From Mesorhizobium loti (GTDB lineage Bacteria > Pseudomonadota > Alphaproteobacteria > Rhizobiales > Rhizobiaceae): DNA of 64,000 nucleotides. Under the pieces are notes generated by a model. It was not told where the DNA came from. It worked only from the letters and a program-made list of their open reading frames with translations, and did no database searches. How positions within the stretch are numbered: position 1 is the first letter of the stretch; each line of letters starts with the position of its first letter. The DNA lies in contig NZ_CP033334.1 in the NCBI RefSeq assembly GCF_013170705.1, positions 5,681,501-5,745,500 of the forward strand, written 5' to 3'. Of this stretch, positions 10,538 to 19,335 are shown piece by piece. A program made the translations under genes and the position numbers.

Positions 10538-11782
10538 TCAGCCGCGCCTTTTCCTCGGCTTTTCCAGCAGGGCGACCGCCTCGACATGCGGCGACCACAG
10601 GAACTGGTCGATCGGCGTCACGCTTTTCAAGGTGTAGCCGCCGTCGACGAGGATGCGCAGGTCGCGAGCAAGCGTCACCGGGTTGCAGGACACCGCGGCA
10701 ACGAATGGAACATCCGAGCGGGCGATCTGCTTCGACTGGTCCTCGGCACCCGCTCGCGGCGGATCGAAGACAAGGCCGTCAAAGGCGTTCAACTCCTTGA
10801 AGGTCAAGGGTCGGCGGAACAGGTCGCGGCGTTCGCCCGTCACCCGCTTGATGCCAGTCGCGAAGCGCGATCCCCGGTCGAGCGCCGAAAGTGCCGCCGC
10901 ATCGCCCTCCACGGCATGGACTTCCGACCTCGCCGCGAGCCGGAGCGCAAAGCTGCCACAGCCTGCGAAAAGGTCGGCGATCTTCTTGGCGCGCTTCAGA
11001 TGTCCGCCGACAATCTCGGCCATCGTCTGCTCGGCTGCTTCGGTTGCCTGCAGGAAGGCACCCGGCGGCACGGCGACCGCGACGCTGCCGAACATCACCA
11101 CGGGCTTCCTCGGTTCGATGATGATCTCGTCATCGATGGACAGCCTGGCAAAGCCTTGCGCAAGGACAAAATTGGACGCGATGCGGCGCTGGTGTTCGCC
11201 GAGCTTGCCGGAGTCATGCACCGCGACATCGAGGCCGGAACCGGTCACGGTGACCGCCATCCGGAAAGATTTGGTGGTGGCGCATATCAAGTCAGCGAGC
11301 GCCTTCAACTGGCCAAGCGCTCCGACGATTTCAGGCAGCGAGATCGGACATTCCGATATGGAAATGATTTCAGGCGACAGATGGCGATTGAAGCCGAGCA
11401 GCGTGCCTGTATCGGTGCGGCGCGCGGCGAGCACGACACGGCGTCGCGTCCGCGGCGCGCAGGCAACCAGCGCGTCGATGTCGCACTCGATGCCCTTGCC
11501 CTTCAGGGCGTGCACCACCTTCTCGCGTTTCCACTGGCGATAGGCTTCGGCCTCGAAATGCTGAAGGGCACAGCCGCCGCACTCCGTGAAATGGCGGCAG
11601 GCGGGCTCGATGCGCAGTGGCGAAGCCTCCAGCACCGCCATCAACGTGGCGCGATCCCGCTCGCGCGCGGCGGTGACGGTCTCCCCGGGCAGCGTAAAGG
11701 GAATGAACAGATCGCCGCCTTCGGTCTCTGCAATGCCGTCGCCCTGGGCGCCAAGCTTTTTGATGGTAAAGCGCGCGCTCAT
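10538..11782 (-). CDS. TrmA/RumA-family RNA (uracil-5-)-methyltransferase
   Basis: A 414-aa SAM-dependent m5U methyltransferase. An N-terminal TRAM-like RNA-binding domain leads to the iron-sulfur cysteines Cys62, Cys68 and Cys71 (ACRHFTECGGCALQH), with the fourth Cys in SECPIS. The SAM motif is ADLFAGCGSFALRLA and the catalytic Cys is in AVSCNPVTLARD. It most likely modifies 23S rRNA, but the target uridine cannot be told from sequence. Its ATG (11782-11780) overlaps the tlyA stop in an ATGA arrangement, so the two are translationally coupled and form an rRNA-modification operon. Confidence 0.92.
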   Translation of the reverse strand: MSARFTIKKLGAQGDGIAETEGGDLFIPFTLPGETVTAARERDRATLMAVLEASPLRIEPACRHFTECGGCALQHFEAEAYRQWKREKVVHALKGKGIECDIDALVACAPRTRRRVVLAARRTDTGTLLGFNRHLSPEIISISECPISLPEIVGALGQLKALADLICATTKSFRMAVTVTGSGLDVAVHDSGKLGEHQRRIASNFVLAQGFARLSIDDEIIIEPRKPVVMFGSVAVAVPPGAFLQATEAAEQTMAEIVGGHLKRAKKIADLFAGCGSFALRLAARSEVHAVEGDAAALSALDRGSRFATGIKRVTGERRDLFRRPLTFKELNAFDGLVFDPPRAGAEDQSKQIARSDVPFVAAVSCNPVTLARDLRILVDGGYTLKSVTPIDQFLWSPHVEAVALLEKPRKRRG

Positions 11783-12543
11783 CGATCCTTGATCCCACCG
11801 AGCAGGAATTCGCGATTGCCGTCGCCGCCTTCGATTGGCGACAGATGCAGGCCGAGCGAGCGCCAGCCGGGCACGGTGTCCAGCCAATCCTGCAGCAGGC
11901 CCGCGACCCGGGCGGCATCGAAGGGGTCTTTCAAGAGGCCGCCCTTGCCGATCGCCTCGCGACCCGCCTCGAATTGCGGCTTGACCAGAAAGATCCCGGC
12001 GGCACCGGGCTTCGCAATGGCGAGCGCCGGCGGCAACGCCAACTTCAGCGAGATAAAGCTGACGTCGGAGACGATGAAACCTGGAACACGGCCGGCAAGG
12101 TCAGCGATGGTGATATCGCGGGCGTTCAGCCCTTCGACGACCGTCACCCGCGGGTCCTTGCCAATATCAGGATGTATCTGGCCATGACCCACATCGATTG
12201 CCGTGACATGGGCGGCGCCGCGTTCGAGCAGCACCTGGGTGAACCCGCCGGTCGAGGCGCCGATGTCGAGCGCTTCGCGGCCGGCTGGGTCGAGGCTGAA
12301 GTGGTCGAGCCCGCCGATCAGCTTCAGTGCCGCGCGCGAGACATAGCCTTGCGCCGGATCATCGATGGCAACAAGGCATTGCGGCGAAACGTTCTGACCG
12401 GGCTTGCGGGCAATGGAGCCATCGACCGTCACCGTGCCACGCTCGACCGCGTCGCGGGCACGCGAGCGGCTGGCAAACAGTCCGCGCTGGACGAGCAGGT
12501 CGTCGAGCCGCTGGCGGGTGCTGGCTGGCAGAGGCGAGTTCAT
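11779..12543 (-). CDS. tlyA: TlyA-family 2'-O-methyltransferase (S4 + FtsJ domains)
   Basis: A 254-aa protein. An N-terminal S4 RNA-binding domain (about 11-75, RLDDLLVQRGLFASRSRARDAV) is followed by an RrmJ/FtsJ fold with the SAM motif DIGASTGGFTQ near 94. The catalytic Lys/Asp regions read DVSFISLK and LVKPQFE. Characterised TlyA proteins methylate 16S and/or 23S rRNA ribose; older annotation calls them hemolysins. It is the first gene of a pair with the downstream methyltransferase. In many rhizobia tlyA lies directly after dxs, but here two small genes intervene. Confidence 0.94.
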   Translation of the reverse strand: MNSPLPASTRQRLDDLLVQRGLFASRSRARDAVERGTVTVDGSIARKPGQNVSPQCLVAIDDPAQGYVSRAALKLIGGLDHFSLDPAGREALDIGASTGGFTQVLLERGAAHVTAIDVGHGQIHPDIGKDPRVTVVEGLNARDITIADLAGRVPGFIVSDVSFISLKLALPPALAIAKPGAAGIFLVKPQFEAGREAIGKGGLLKDPFDAARVAGLLQDWLDTVPGWRSLGLHLSPIEGGDGNREFLLGGIKDR

Positions 12544-12708
12544 CGGCCTTCATGGCGAAAGCCGGCGGCGAAGGCAAGGACATTGGACCGAACAAGGAAA
12601 GAGCGGCGAGCGCATCAGGCCGCGCCGCGGCTTGCACGCATCGCATCGGGTTCGGCAAAATGGTAATCGAGGAGGAGAACCTCCATCGTCGGAACCCGGG
12701 GACAAAGA

Positions 12709-13110
12709 ATGCTGACGGGAACCTGCCACTGTGGCGCAACCCACTGGACCCTTGAGGGCGATCCGGGGCCGATCACCGCCTGCAACTGCACGCTTTGCCG
12801 CCGCTATGGCGTGCTCTGGGCCTATGACTATGCCGATGAGCGCATTCGCGTCGCGGGGCCGATGGCTAGTTACACGCGCGCCGGAAAGGATACGCCTTCG
12901 CTCGAAATCCTGTTCTGCCCGACTTGCGCCTGCGTGCTCGCCTGGCGCGGCCTGCGCGCCGATGCCTCCGGTCGAACGCGTATCGCCGTCAATGTGCGGC
13001 TGGCGCCGCTCGAGGCCGTGGCCGATCTGCCGATCGACCATTTCGATGGTCTTGACACTTTCGACGACCTGCCGCGCGATGGCCGCTGCGTGCGCGACAT
13101 GTGGTTCTAG
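12709..13110 (+). CDS. GFA-family zinc protein
   Basis: A 133-aa protein of the GFA (glutathione-dependent formaldehyde-activating enzyme-like) family. It has the zinc-binding set CHCG (residues 7-10), CNCTLC and CPTCAC. Most family members have no proven formaldehyde role. The start is supported by the GGGGAC stretch ahead of the ATG. It is inserted on the opposite strand between tlyA and dxs, and its stop codon shares a CTAG with the convergent gene at 13107. Confidence 0.9.
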   Translation: MLTGTCHCGATHWTLEGDPGPITACNCTLCRRYGVLWAYDYADERIRVAGPMASYTRAGKDTPSLEILFCPTCACVLAWRGLRADASGRTRIAVNVRLAPLEAVADLPIDHFDGLDTFDDLPRDGRCVRDMWF

Positions 13111-13406
13111 AAGATAGTGCGCGACACCTGGCGCTCGACGGCAGGAGACAAGCCGTCGTGCCGATCCCCTGAAGCTTGCTCCCGTGGAGGCTCAGCCGCA
13201 CCCGCACCCGCGGACGCAGGCGCTGGTTCCGACACGACCACCAATTGCGGCACCTGCTTATAGGAGAAGCCGCCTCTGAGATCGCCCATTTTGCTCGCGA
13301 CGATGCCCATCGCCGCCTTTTCGAGATTGCGGTCATAACGCGTCTCGGCGGCGGCGGGTGTCGCGATGATGGCTAAAAGTGCCACGCCGCACAAAAGCGT
13401 CTTCAT
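13107..13406 (-). CDS. Small exported protein of unknown function
   Basis: A 99-aa protein with a clear signal peptide (MKTLLCGVALLAIIATPAAAET) and a mature part containing GGFSYKQVPQLVVVSEPAP and an Ala/Gly/Pro-rich tail. The start at 13406 has GGGAGAC eight bases upstream. I recognise no domain. It ends on the same CTAG palindrome as the convergent GFA gene and lies 148 bp downstream of dxs on the same strand. Confidence 0.7.
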   Translation of the reverse strand: MKTLLCGVALLAIIATPAAAETRYDRNLEKAAMGIVASKMGDLRGGFSYKQVPQLVVVSEPAPASAGAGAAEPPREQASGDRHDGLSPAVERQVSRTIF

Positions 13407-13554
13407 TGTTATTGTCTCCCTGCCTGACGTCGATCTAGCAGGGCGCCATTGAAAAACGGCCAAGAGACACGGTAAGCAAAGCGCCAAACAGCAGCGTAAA
13501 CAATGCGTTAATAAATCAAGCCGGCAAACTGATTCAAGCGCTTGAGGTTTTGAT

Positions 13555-15468
13555 TCAGGCGCGCTGGGCCCGGGCCGTATGCCCGAGCGCGGTGAAAACG
13601 GTGCGCACGATGCCGGCGGCATCGAGGCCGGCATCGGCATACATTTTTTCCGGCTTGGCGTGATCTGCGAACACGTCAGGCAGCACCAGCGGGCGCACCT
13701 TCAGGCCGCTTTCCAGCAGTCCTTCGTGGGCGAGGAACTGCAGCACATGGCTGGCGAAGCCGCCAATGGCGCCCTCCTCCACCGTCACCAGAACCTCGTG
13801 CGAACGGGCCAGCCGCCGGATCAGATCCTCGTCGAGCGGCTTGGCGAAGCGGGCATCGGCGACGGTGGTGGAAAGCCCGGCCGCGCCGAGTTCCTCGGCA
13901 GCCATCAGGCAGTCTTGCAAGCGCGTGCCGAAGGACAGCAGCGCCACCTTTGTGCCTTCCCTGACGATGCGGCCCTTGCCGAGTTCGAGAACCGAGCCGC
14001 GCTCCGGCATGTCGACGCCGACACCGTTGCCGCGCGGATAGCGGAAGGCGATCGGGCCATCATCATAGCTTGCCGCGGTGCGCACCATGTGGCGCAGCTC
14101 CGCTTCGTCGGCGGCGGCCATCACGACAAAGCCCGGCAGGCTTGCCAGGAAAGTGGTGTCGAAGGCACCGCAATGGGTGGCGCCATCGGCACCGACGAAG
14201 CCGGCGCGGTCGATGGGAAAACGAACCGGCAGTTTCTGGATCGCGACGTCGTGGACGACCTGGTCGTAGGCGCGCTGAAGGAAGGTCGAATAGATCGCCG
14301 CGAACGGCTTGTAGCCTTCGGTCGCCAGGCCCGCCGCGAAGGTGACCGCATGCTGTTCGGCGATGCCGACATCGAAGGTCCTTGACGGGAACACTTCGCC
14401 GAACAGGTCCAGCCCCGTGCCGCTCGGCATGGCGGCGGTGACCGCGACGATGCGATCGTCCTCGCGCGCCTCCTGGATCAGGCTTTCGGCGAACACCTTG
14501 GTGTAGGCCGGTGCGTTGGCCGGCGCCTTGGCCTGCGCGCCGGTGATGACGTCAAACTTGTTGACGCCGTGATATTTGTCGGCGGCGGCTTCCGCCGGTG
14601 CGTAGCCCTTGCCCTTCTGGGTGACGACATGGATCAGCACCGGGCCTTCGCCATTGTCGCGGACGTTTTTCAGGACCGGGATCAGATGCTCGAGATTATG
14701 GCCGTCGATCGGGCCGATATGGTAGAAGCCGAGTTCCTCGAACAAGGTGCCGCCGGTGACGTAACCGCGCGCATGCTCGACCGCCCTTGTAATGGCACGA
14801 TCGGCGCGCTTGCCGAGATAGGACGTCAGTTTCTTGCCGAAGTCGCGCAGGCCGGCATAGGCCTTGCCCGAGGCCAGCCGCGCCAGATAGGCGCTCATCG
14901 CGCCGGTCGGCGGTGCGATCGACATGTCGTTGTCGTTGAGGATGACGATGAGACGGGCGTCGAGCGCACCGGCATTGTTCATCGCCTCATAGGCCATGCC
15001 GGCCGACATGGCGCCGTCGCCGATGACGGCTATGACGTTGTTGCGGCCACCGGAGAGGTCGCGCGCCGCGGCCATGCCGAGGCCCGCCGATATCGATGTC
15101 GAGGAATGGGCGGCGCCGAAGGGATCGTATTCGCTCTCGGCGCGGCGGGTGAAGCCGGACAGGCCGCCTTCTTGGCGCAGCGTGCGGATGCGATCGCGGC
15201 GGCCGGTCAGGATCTTGTGCGGATAGGCCTGATGGCCGACATCCCAGATCAGCCGGTCGTCCGGGGTGTTGAAGACATAGTGCAGCGCGACCGTCAGTTC
15301 GACCACGCCAAGGCCGGCGCCAAGATGGCCACCGGTGCGGGACACCGCGTCGACCAGTTCGAGACGGAGTTCTGATGCCAGTTGCGGCAGTTCGCTCTCG
15401 TCAAGCGCACGCAAATCCGCCGGAATGCGGACCTTGTCGAGAAGCGGCGTATGCGGCGTTGCGTTCAC
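13555..15468 (-). CDS. dxs: 1-deoxy-D-xylulose-5-phosphate synthase
   Basis: Thiamine-diphosphate enzyme that condenses pyruvate and glyceraldehyde 3-phosphate in the first step of the MEP isoprenoid pathway. The 637 residues match the family length. It has [12 protein letters not shown] and the ThDP/Mg site [20 protein letters not shown]. The transketolase-type Glu region is at [15 protein letters not shown]. The pathway gene ispE (57.0 kb) and a polyprenyl diphosphate synthase (53.5 kb) are also in this window. Confidence 0.98.
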   Translation of the reverse strand: MNATPHTPLLDKVRIPADLRALDESELPQLASELRLELVDAVSRTGGHLGAGLGVVELTVALHYVFNTPDDRLIWDVGHQAYPHKILTGRRDRIRTLRQEGGLSGFTRRAESEYDPFGAAHSSTSISAGLGMAAARDLSGGRNNVIAVIGDGAMSAGMAYEAMNNAGALDARLIVILNDNDMSIAPPTGAMSAYLARLASGKAYAGLRDFGKKLTSYLGKRADRAITRAVEHARGYVTGGTLFEELGFYHIGPIDGHNLEHLIPVLKNVRDNGEGPVLIHVVTQKGKGYAPAEAAADKYHGVNKFDVITGAQAKAPANAPAYTKVFAESLIQEAREDDRIVAVTAAMPSGTGLDLFGEVFPSRTFDVGIAEQHAVTFAAGLATEGYKPFAAIYSTFLQRAYDQVVHDVAIQKLPVRFPIDRAGFVGADGATHCGAFDTTFLASLPGFVVMAAADEAELRHMVRTAASYDDGPIAFRYPRGNGVGVDMPERGSVLELGKGRIVREGTKVALLSFGTRLQDCLMAAEELGAAGLSTTVADARFAKPLDEDLIRRLARSHEVLVTVEEGAIGGFASHVLQFLAHEGLLESGLKVRPLVLPDVFADHAKPEKMYADAGLDAAGIVRTVFTALGHTARAQRA

Positions 15469-15570
15469 GGGAGTTCGGGCTTTCTGTTCAACGGCGGGAT
15501 AGGCCGCCGGCCTGCGAAAGTAAATGCGTGTCGGTGACGCGGATCAAGCAGGTCCCCTCGCCGATTTTCC

Positions 15571-16491
15571 TCAGTTCTCCGGCAGCGGAATAAACTCTTT
15601 CTCGTCTCCAGGAACGATATCGAAGCGGCCCGTCTTCCATTCCTGCTTGGCCTGTTCGATGCGCTCCTTGGAGGAGGAGACGAAATTCCACCAGATGTAG
15701 CGCTGCGAGCCGAGCGAGGCGCCGCCGAACAGCATGAAATGCGCGCCGGTGTGCGACGACACGATGATCTCGTCGCCGGGCCGGAACACCAGCAGGCGTT
15801 CAGCCGGGAAGACGTCACCCGAAATCGTGACCTCGCCTTCCAGTGTGTAGATGGCGCGCTCCTCCGCATCGGCCGGGATCTTTATGCTGGCGCCGGCCGC
15901 CAGCCTGAGGTCGGCGTAGAGCGTGTCGGCGTCGGCCCGTACCGGGGAACGCAGTCCCTGGAAGTCACCGATCACAACGCGGCCCGTGACGCCTTCGGCA
16001 TCGATCTCGGGCAGCCGCAAGGCAGCGGTGTTCTCGAATACGGGCGCCACTTCCTCCTTGCCGTCCGGCAATGCCAGCCATGTCTGCAGGCCGGAGATCG
16101 ACATCGGCGCGCCGCGCAATTCCTCGGGCGTACGCTCGGAGTGGACGATGCCTCGGCCTGCGGTCATCAGGTTCACGTCACCCGGCTGGATGACCATTTC
16201 GGTACCGAGCGAATCGCGATGCCTGATCTTGCCGTCGAACAGATAGGTAACCGTCGACAGGCCGATATGCGGATGCGGACGGACGTCGAGCGCCTGGCCT
16301 GCACGCAGGATCGCCGGCCCCATGCGATCGAAGAAGATGAACGGCCCGACCAGCCGCCTCCTGGCGGTCGGCAGAGCGCGACGGACCTCGAAGCCGCCAA
16401 TGTCCTTGGCGTTCGGGATGACCATCAGTTCGATCTGGTCGCTGGCAAAGGCGTCGCCGGCTTCAGGGTCTTTCCCCGGGAAGAAGCTCAT
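15571..16491 (-). CDS. Pirin family protein
   Basis: A 306-aa bicupin. The N-terminal cupin has the pirin metal site HPHIGLSTVTYLFDG..HRDSLG (His-x-His) and GDVNLMTAGRGIVHSE. Related bacterial pirins bind iron and some are quercetin 2,3-dioxygenases or metabolic regulators, so the substrate here is open. It lies between dxs and a DUF2277 gene, all on the minus strand. The start at 16491 follows an AAGGAGAG run. Confidence 0.93.
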   Translation of the reverse strand: MSFFPGKDPEAGDAFASDQIELMVIPNAKDIGGFEVRRALPTARRRLVGPFIFFDRMGPAILRAGQALDVRPHPHIGLSTVTYLFDGKIRHRDSLGTEMVIQPGDVNLMTAGRGIVHSERTPEELRGAPMSISGLQTWLALPDGKEEVAPVFENTAALRLPEIDAEGVTGRVVIGDFQGLRSPVRADADTLYADLRLAAGASIKIPADAEERAIYTLEGEVTISGDVFPAERLLVFRPGDEIIVSSHTGAHFMLFGGASLGSQRYIWWNFVSSSKERIEQAKQEWKTGRFDIVPGDEKEFIPLPEN

Positions 16492-16531
16492 GAACTCTCC
16501 TTATCAGCGTTCGGCAACCGCCTTGGCGGCA

Positions 16532-16798
16532 TCAGGCAAAGCGGATCGCCGCTTTTGCCCGCAGTTTGGCGGCCACTTCTTCGCGGTTGCGCGGATGCTG
16601 GTTGGTTTCGAGCGAATCGAGAAGTTCGCGCGCCGATGCCGCAATGGCCTCCACGGCGTGGTCGAACGCATGCTGGTTCTGTTTCGAGGGCCGCGTCGTT
16701 CCGCTCAGCTTGCGGACAAATTGAAGGGCTGCGTCGCGCACTTCGTCATTGGTTGCCGGCGGATCAAAATTGAACAGGGTCTTGATGTTTCTGCACAT
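16532..16798 (-). CDS. DUF2277 family protein
   Basis: An 88-aa cytosolic protein matching the DUF2277 pattern: it opens MCRNIKTLFNFDPPAT, contains ALQFVRKLSG and a helical remainder. Function is unknown. It lies 40 bp upstream of the pirin gene on the same strand and AGGAGATA precedes its ATG, so the two are probably co-transcribed. Confidence 0.88.
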   Translation of the reverse strand: MCRNIKTLFNFDPPATNDEVRDAALQFVRKLSGTTRPSKQNQHAFDHAVEAIAASARELLDSLETNQHPRNREEVAAKLRAKAAIRFA

Positions 16799-16904
16799 CG
16801 CTTCCGTATCTCCTCTTGTCCTGGAGCTGTTTCAATCGGGACGAGTTTCAATCATGATCGTGTCCAAAAACCGGTGAGGCAAGACCATGGTTCGCGGCCA
16901 GGCC

Positions 16905-17159
16905 TCAGTCCGCGTCGAGCGGCTCTGTTCCCACCGGCTTGCCATCGCGCGATAGCCTGATCTTCTCGACCTTGTCCTCGGCCGCCTTCAGCAGCCGGTC
17001 GCAATGCGCCTTCAGGGCCTCGCCGCGCTCATAGATCCGGATCGACTGATCGAGCGGCACGTCGCCACGCTCCAGATCATCGACGATCTTCTCCAGCGCG
17101 TCGAGTGCCTGTTCGAAGCTCATCGCCTTGACGTCTTCGTTGGTCTCAGCAGCCATCAT
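16905..17159 (-). CDS. xseB: Exodeoxyribonuclease VII small subunit
   Basis: An 84-aa small subunit of ExoVII, which with XseA degrades single-stranded DNA. It has the typical helical core [30 protein letters not shown]. Tandem ATG codons at 17159 and 17156 directly abut the TGA of the preceding deacetylase gene, and AAAGGATG lies inside that gene's end, implying translational coupling. The large-subunit gene xseA is not in the window. Confidence 0.96.
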   Translation of the reverse strand: MMAAETNEDVKAMSFEQALDALEKIVDDLERGDVPLDQSIRIYERGEALKAHCDRLLKAAEDKVEKIRLSRDGKPVGTEPLDAD

Positions 17160-18086
17160 TCATCCTTTCATCAGTCGCCCGACATGGGCGGCGACCGAAA
17201 ATGCCAGTCCCTGCAGATCGTAACCGCCCTCGAGCAGGCTGACGAGCCGGTTGCCGCTGTGGCGGGCAGCGCGCTGCATCAGCTGGCCGGTCGCCCAGTC
17301 GAAATCGTCCTCGGTCAGGTTGATCTCGGCCAGCGGATCACGGTGATGCGCGTCGAAACCGGCCGAAATAATGATGAGGTCGGGCGCGAAATTGTCGAGC
17401 GCCGGCAGGACGCGCGACAGGAAGGCATCGCGAAACACCTCGCTGCCGGTCCGCGGCGCCAATGGTGCATTGACGATGTTGCCGGCGCCGGTCTCGCTCT
17501 TTGCGCCAGTGCCAGGATAAAGCGGCATCTGGTGCGTCGAGCAATAGAGCACCGAGGGATCGTCCCAGAAAATATCCTGCGTGCCATTGCCGTGGTGCAC
17601 ATCCCAGTCGACGACGGCGACACGCTCGACGCCGTGCTTCTTCTGCGCATAGCGGGCCGCGATCGCCGCCGTGTTGAAGAAGCAAAAGCCCATTGCCGTG
17701 GTCTTTTCGGCATGGTGGCCGGGTGGCCGGGCGGCGACGAAGACATTGTCGGCGCGGCCTGCGAAGACGTCGTCGACGGCGGCGTTGGCGGCGCCGATCG
17801 CGGTTATCACCGCCTGCCAGCTCTTCGGGCTGGCGGTGGTGTCGGCATCGATGCGGGCAATGCCCTCGTCGGGGATGGCGGCGCGCACGCGCGCGACGAA
17901 ATCGGCCGGATGCGCGTAAAGGATGGTGGCCTCGTCGCCTTCCGGCGCCTTGACGCGGTCAAGCTCGGCAAAGGCTTCGTCGTCAAGCACGCGCTCGATG
18001 GCGCGCAAGCGGTCCGGCCGCTCGGGGTGACCGGGGGGCGTGATGTGTTCAAGGAAGATCGGATGCGTGTAGAGACGAGTGGCCAT
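17160..18086 (-). CDS. Histone deacetylase family (AcuC/acetylpolyamine amidohydrolase-like) protein
   Basis: A 308-aa zinc amidohydrolase of the arginase/deacetylase fold. Visible active-site motifs are RPPGHHAE (catalytic His pair), DWDVHHGNGTQ (zinc Asp/His), SAGFDAHHRDPL (second zinc Asp) and LLEGGYDL. Bacterial members deacetylate acetylpolyamines, acetyl-CoA synthetase lysines or other amides. The linkage to xseB, immediately downstream and abutting, is common in rhizobia and does not reveal a substrate. Confidence 0.92.
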   Translation of the reverse strand: MATRLYTHPIFLEHITPPGHPERPDRLRAIERVLDDEAFAELDRVKAPEGDEATILYAHPADFVARVRAAIPDEGIARIDADTTASPKSWQAVITAIGAANAAVDDVFAGRADNVFVAARPPGHHAEKTTAMGFCFFNTAAIAARYAQKKHGVERVAVVDWDVHHGNGTQDIFWDDPSVLYCSTHQMPLYPGTGAKSETGAGNIVNAPLAPRTGSEVFRDAFLSRVLPALDNFAPDLIIISAGFDAHHRDPLAEINLTEDDFDWATGQLMQRAARHSGNRLVSLLEGGYDLQGLAFSVAAHVGRLMKG

Positions 18087-18214
18087 CGTCCCTATCTAGT
18101 GCCCCAACGCCGCGATGGCCATGCGTCGCGGCCCAATGGCTGGGGAAAATCGCTTCTGCGTCCATTGGCGTCGCTGCGGGGCTTGGCGCCGCGGACGCTT
18201 CGGCATAAGGTCGC

Positions 18215-18385
18215 CTTCACTGCCTGGTGCCCGCCGCAAGCGGGAGAATCGGGAACACGGTTGAATTCCGTGGCGTGCCCAACGCTGTGAGGGGGACCGC
18301 GCCGGTAAATGCCACTGTCGATGACGGGAAGGCACCGGACGCGGGTTGATCCTGAGCCAGAAGACCGGCCTGGCAGGCACCGTCA
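18215..18385 (+). promoter_or_regulatory. Cobalamin (B12) riboswitch upstream of bluB
   Basis: The conserved blocks of the adenosylcobalamin riboswitch appear in order: GGTGCC (18226-18231), CGGGAACACGGT, CCGTGGCGTGCCC followed by CGCTGTGAGGGGGA, GCCACTG (18311-18317), GACGGGAAGGCACC, and the B12 box GAGCCAGAAGACC ending near 18370. BluB begins at 18436, making a standard 5' UTR. Binding of cobalamin is expected to reduce bluB expression, matching its role in B12 lower-ligand synthesis. Confidence 0.9.
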
Positions 18386-18435
18386 TCCGCATGGTCAGGC
18401 GGAGGACATGGTTTGCAATCGCAGGGGGACAAGCG

Positions 18436-19335
18436 ATGCCGGATGCTATGACCGCTCCTGTCGGCGACGAATTTGACCAGATGGCCCGCGATGCAGTCTA
18501 CCGCGCCATGTTCACGCGGCGCGATGTGCGCAGTCATTTTCTGCCTGCTCCTCTCGACGATGAGGTGCTGGCGCGGCTGCTGCTTGCCGCCCATCACGCG
18601 CCATCGGTCGGGTTCATGCAGCCGTGGAATTTCATCGTCGTCCGCGATGCCGCGCGACGGGAGAAGGTGCGCGACCTGTTCCTGGCCGCGCGAGAACAGG
18701 AACTGCCAGAAATCGAGGAAGAGCGGCAGGCGCTTTACCGCAAGCTGAAGCTGGAAGGCATCTGCGAAAGCGCGCTCAACATCTGCATCACCTGCGACCG
18801 CCAGCGCTCGAAGGGCTCGCCGCTGGGACGTTGGCACAATCCGGAGATGGACCTCTACAGCACGGTCTGCGCGGTGCAGAATTTCTGGCTGGCGGCACGC
18901 GCCGAAGGCGTCGGCGTCGGCTGGGTCAGCATCATCGAGGCGCAGGCGCTGAAAAGCCTGCTCTCCATTCCCGACCATGTAACGCCGATCGCTTATCTCT
19001 GCGTCGGCCGGGTTTCCGAGTTCGCACCCAAACCGGACCTTGAAACGCATGGCTGGGGCCGGCGGCTGCCGCTGCCCGAACTGATCATGAGCGAGACCTT
19101 TTGCGGGAGAGGCGAGGCACCGCTCAAGTCAGCGGTGGCGCGCCTGAACGCCGTCGATACCGCACAAGGCGACCGCCTGCCGGGCGATCAGCGCGTCGCG
19201 CCGGCCGTGCCCCAGCGCGAGCCGCCGAAGGAGGAAAGCGCCTTGTCCTTGAGTTCCCGGAACTTCGATGACGCCTCGGCCAGCCTGATGTCCCAGGCCG
19301 GATCAGGCACCTGGCCGGCGATGGTCTTGAAATAG
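18436..19335 (+). CDS. bluB: 5,6-dimethylbenzimidazole synthase with unusual C-terminal extension
   Basis: Flavin-destroying oxidoreductase that cleaves reduced FMN to 5,6-dimethylbenzimidazole, the lower ligand of cobalamin. The nitroreductase-like core shows RRDVRSHFLP, APSVGFMQPWNF, GRWHNPEMDLYSTVCAVQN and GVGVGWVS. The start at 18436 follows AGGGGGAC. The family usually ends soon after the RLPLPEL region (about 225 aa), but this frame continues to 299 aa. The last 148 bases run antisense through the 3' end of the next gene. The natural stop may have been lost, or a frameshift may be present. It is controlled by the riboswitch directly upstream. Confidence 0.92.
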   Translation: MPDAMTAPVGDEFDQMARDAVYRAMFTRRDVRSHFLPAPLDDEVLARLLLAAHHAPSVGFMQPWNFIVVRDAARREKVRDLFLAAREQELPEIEEERQALYRKLKLEGICESALNICITCDRQRSKGSPLGRWHNPEMDLYSTVCAVQNFWLAARAEGVGVGWVSIIEAQALKSLLSIPDHVTPIAYLCVGRVSEFAPKPDLETHGWGRRLPLPELIMSETFCGRGEAPLKSAVARLNAVDTAQGDRLPGDQRVAPAVPQREPPKEESALSLSSRNFDDASASLMSQAGSGTWPAMVLK

